A DNA stretch of 64,000 nt, taken from assembly GCF_001540865.1 (NCBI RefSeq), contig NC_033640.1, forward strand, positions 917,866 to 981,865, in the 5' to 3' direction. The notes under the pieces were generated by a model. The model did not search any database. It was not told the origin of the DNA and saw nothing but the letters and a program-made list of their open reading frames with translations. The translations under genes and the position numbers were made by a program. Source of the stretch: Ananas comosus. Its lineage: Eukaryota; Streptophyta; Magnoliopsida; Poales; Bromeliaceae. This document shows positions 61,001 through 64,000 of the stretch, piece by piece. How positions within the stretch are numbered: the stretch's first letter is position 1; each line of letters begins with the position of its first letter.

Positions 61001-63185
61001 GGTGGGAAGGGCTCAAACAGATGAAGGGGGTGAAAGAAGACTGCAATATGAAGGATATGAAAGAGGAGAGACGTTAGGCCTAAACAGTGGCGCTAAGAGC
61101 TAAGAAATATCACAGAAACAGTTTTCGGCAACAGCTGAGGATAAAGTTGATCAGCCTCTATTCTTGATTCAGGACCTTCGACAATCTTGACCAATATGCG
61201 GAAATCAAAGTGTATCTGTCTGGTTGTTTTGTAAGCTGACTTCCATGTTGTTTGCACTTTGCTCAGACGGAGTGCATGGAAGGGGTTACTTCATTCCCAA
61301 AAGCTCTCCTGGGCTTCTAGTTACCTCCTTTCAAACAACCCTATGTTGCCTTGAGGCTCAATTCGAAATTTATTATGTTGCAATTTCTGATAATAAATTT
61401 AAGAAGGTGGAGTCAAAATTCGTTTTCTTGATTCTTTCATGAGTTTCTTTTAAGTTTGTGCAGTCTCTCAGCCCTACTATTTTGAACATTTTATTATATC
61501 TGACGGAGACTTCTAATACACCTACTTTGTACCTTCCTATTATAAGCAAACTAAATTAACATGGCTGCCGTCACTCTGTAGCTTCCCTCAAACATTCACG
61601 TGTAACATTACTATGTATGACTAGGTTATCCAAAGAGAACCATGGGAGCATATCAAGGATGAAGACATTAAGAAGTCAGCTGCATCTTTCTTGGGTGAGA
61701 TATGGCAAGTTCCTCCGATGTTTTCTGCCATTAAGGTTAGTAATCTTTCTTTACATTTTACTTTATATTCTGAAGAATCAGTAACTGTCATAGTTTTGAG
61801 AATTGATTGTGTTGCAAGTTGATGTTCACACAGTTCCTTTGAATCACCCTTGTACCTCTGTTGTAAGTTGAAGGAAAATTCCTGAAACCATATGAATTAG
61901 CACACGTGCTTTGAAAGATTAGTAAAAGAATAAAAGGCCGAAAATTATTAGGTCACTGAGAAAGGTTTGTTCCATTTCCTTTATATCCTAATAAATTATT
62001 TTACCATCTAAAGGTTCAATTCCAACTAATAAAATGTCAAAACAGACTACACTCAGACACTTTCTAGTGTGGAATTTTATATTTACATTTATACCTCGGC
62101 TGTTCTTGAGACATGGCATGTACCATTTTTAAGCAAATTGCTGGCATATTTCATGCTTGGTCACAGGTTGGCGGTGAAAAGATGTATGAGAAAGCAAGAA
62201 GGGGGGAGATGATTGAGCTGTCACCAAGGCGTATATCAATATACCAGTTTGATATTGAACGCAGCCTAGAAGACAGGTGCCATTCTGATTAATGCAAAAC
62301 AATTTCTCTAGTTTTTGTCGATACCTCATATTGGTATTTTGTAACTTGATATATTTCTTTCATTTTTTGAGCTAAATTATCAATACACTGCTGTCTCTTT
62401 GTCAATTTGTTAGTTTTCTGGCTTATTAGGTGTTGCCTCAGTGGTGACAAGTTAGGGGGATGAAATGAACAAAATTATACAAGATGAAAAATGCAACATC
62501 TAATTTTCTATCATTTACAATACTTTATCATAAAGCATGCACAAAATTGTAACTGAATAGCGACCAAGAAATAAAAGTAAAAGAGGACGGAAGCATAAAG
62601 CATAATAATATATTATAGTTTGGTCCTAGCCTATTTCTTGTCACTGCATGCCTCTTCCTTGAGACATTCATTGCACTATTTAATCTTGTTCATTGAGTGA
62701 GGTTCAAACCTCAAGGACTCGCCCTTCGTTTGGATGAAGATATAACCCTTAAAAGTGTAGATCTCTTTAATGCTTCAAATCCAAGAACAAGATATCTTGT
62801 CAAGTGGATATCCAAACCAATGTTGCAGGCTGGTAAATTTAGCAGATTGAGGCTTAAAAGATCTTGTCAAGTGGATAACTCTTGATTGATTCTCAAGTAA
62901 ATGCATTATTTGATGCCTTTAAATATTCACCTCACATTAAGTAGTAGCCACATCACCTGCAACAATAGTTGATGAAAGACTAGCTGTTACTATAGATAAT
63001 CTGCTGTAAAGCAAATGACCAGATTGGAGTGATTGATTATCATGTTTATTTGTTAAAATTACATTTTTGGTTGATTATAATGCTTTTAAATTTCCTTGCA
63101 GACAAAATCTAATATTTCGAGTAACTTGCTCAAAAGGAACATACATTCGATCTCTTTGTGCAGATTTTGGAAAAGCTCTAGGGAG
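58085..63185 (+). CDS. TruB-type tRNA pseudouridine synthase, organelle-targeted; 3' end outside window; apparent frameshift in exon 1
   Basis: Converts a tRNA uridine (U55 in bacterial TruB) to pseudouridine. Exons seen: 58085-58980, 59338-59393, 59474-59556, 60691-60769, 61625-61735, 62167-62276, 63102-63185. The last exon ends mid-codon at a GT donor and I find no continuation before 64000. The frame after 58338 reads [13 protein letters not shown], acidic and Gly-rich linkers, then VLVDKPKG and [12 protein letters not shown]. The catalytic block [14 protein letters not shown] contains the active Asp. [30 protein letters not shown] and [19 protein letters not shown] follow. The N-terminal transit-peptide-like sequence ([25 protein letters not shown]) lies in a different frame from 58085. 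The two frames can be joined only by a one-base shift between about 58240 and 58300, a C/T-rich run. Either the base call is wrong there, or translation starts at 58338, or the gene is damaged. Confidence 0.85.
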
Positions 63186-64000
63186 GTAACTTCTATTTTT
63201 CTAGGATTAATTACCTTAGAATGTTCATATTGCCCTTCATGCATACATGCAAGTAGTGTACAATTTCGTTTGTAAAATATTTTTTGTTCAATGTTTTGTT
63301 ATTTTACTATATTCTTCCATTATGATACTTCAATTTTATCTGCCAATGAAAAGTATTGTCCAGCATGTACAATGTTGGAAAAGGAGGGGGAAAAAAACCA
63401 ATAGATATCTGTTAGACTCCCCATGCGTAACATAAACAAAAGGGGTGATGCTTAATATAGATTTGACTTTAATACAGATTATGGAGAAAAATGCAATTGC
63501 AAGTTATCATTTACTGCTTGTTGGACGATATTGGACCACAAAAAAAAAAGAGAAAAGAAAAGAAAAATGCAATTGCAAGTTATCGCTGCTGCTGGCCTCT
63601 CTAAACTTGTGTCGCGCATTAATATTGTTGGGATTCTGTTAAATCACTATACATCCAGATGGATCATTGATGCTGACTTCAATGATTGAGAAATCGTTTT
63701 GGTTTTTCTGAGCAATTTTGCTAATTTTTTATTTAGTGGAGTTTCAGGGACACCAGGTATGTTCCCCCTCTTTTGTGAGATATTGATGTTAGGTAATTTG
63801 AGGGTGGAGAGGAATTCTTCCAGTGTAATGAAAGATTTTCATTGCATCTTAACCACTTAAGATATAATTAATACATTTACAGATTAGGGAGTTTTTTTTT
63901 TGTTTGGAATTAAATGTCATCAGATGGAATAAATTGTTTCATTTTTCCTGTTCTTTTTCACATTTTAGCTATGTACTTATCAATATAAAAGGCATTAAAA

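Noticed and set aside
63740..63761. Candidate next TruB exon between a TTTAG acceptor and a GTATGT donor
   Set aside because: Joining it after 63185 gives SGVSGTP, which does not match the conserved AHLTALRR continuation expected in the family.

Overview
This is a plant nuclear genome window. Seven multi-exon protein genes with GT-AG introns are embedded in AT-rich DNA full of microsatellites and small non-autonomous transposons. The exons are often GC-rich while introns and spacers are AT-rich. A sieve-element-occlusion gene is present, a family that to my knowledge is missing from grasses. Together these suggest a non-grass monocot (a commelinid such as pineapple or a palm would fit), but the sequence does not prove a species.

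Layout, left to right: (1) a CACTA-type MITE and MITE debris (1-1400); (2) cytosolic-type NAD-dependent glycerol-3-phosphate dehydrogenase, 11 exons, + strand (1685-5831); (3) a gene-poor block with two hAT-like MITE families, a 2-unit tandem repeat and a fold-back MITE (5832-11080); (4) a sieve element occlusion (SEO) protein gene, 6 exons, + (11188-16402), with a transposon-packed first intron; (5) MITE and tandem-repeat DNA (16403-19640); (6) a doubtful small secreted-protein model (19654-20656) and a GC-rich coding-like island cut by a 9-N gap (21118-21349); (7) AT-rich DNA with a MULE-type MITE (21357-25617); (8) a tocopherol-methyltransferase-like SAM enzyme, 6 exons, + (25721-30014); (9) a convergent papain-type protease of the XCP1 (xylem cysteine peptidase) class, 4 exons, - strand (30759-33185), with a perfect hairpin between the two genes; (10) a GDSL esterase/lipase, 5 exons, + (35370-39198); (11) a WNK-family kinase, 8 exons, + (41599-46369); (12) spacer with SINE, MULE-MITE and tandem repeats (46370-50300); (13) a DUF707 membrane-anchored protein, 14 coding exons plus a likely leader exon, + (about 50390-56788); (14) a TruB-type pseudouridine synthase, + (58085 to beyond 63185), running off the window and apparently frameshifted in its first exon.

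The genes do not form a pathway or operon; each is an independent eukaryotic transcription unit. SEO (phloem) and the XCP1-type protease (xylem) are both vascular-tissue proteins, but nothing in the sequence links them.

I saw no bacterial-type system, CRISPR array or evident virus. The most notable non-genic signals are these: a MULE-derived MITE family with at least six copies, two of them with perfect 9-bp target duplications and one nested in a tandem array; two MITE families that share the same termini but have different interiors; a tRNA-derived SINE family with clear target duplications; an SEO gene that seems to lack one conserved N-terminal segment; and the apparent frameshift in the TruB gene. 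All exon boundaries were read by eye from splice consensus, reading-frame continuity and remembered family conservation; no alignment was run.
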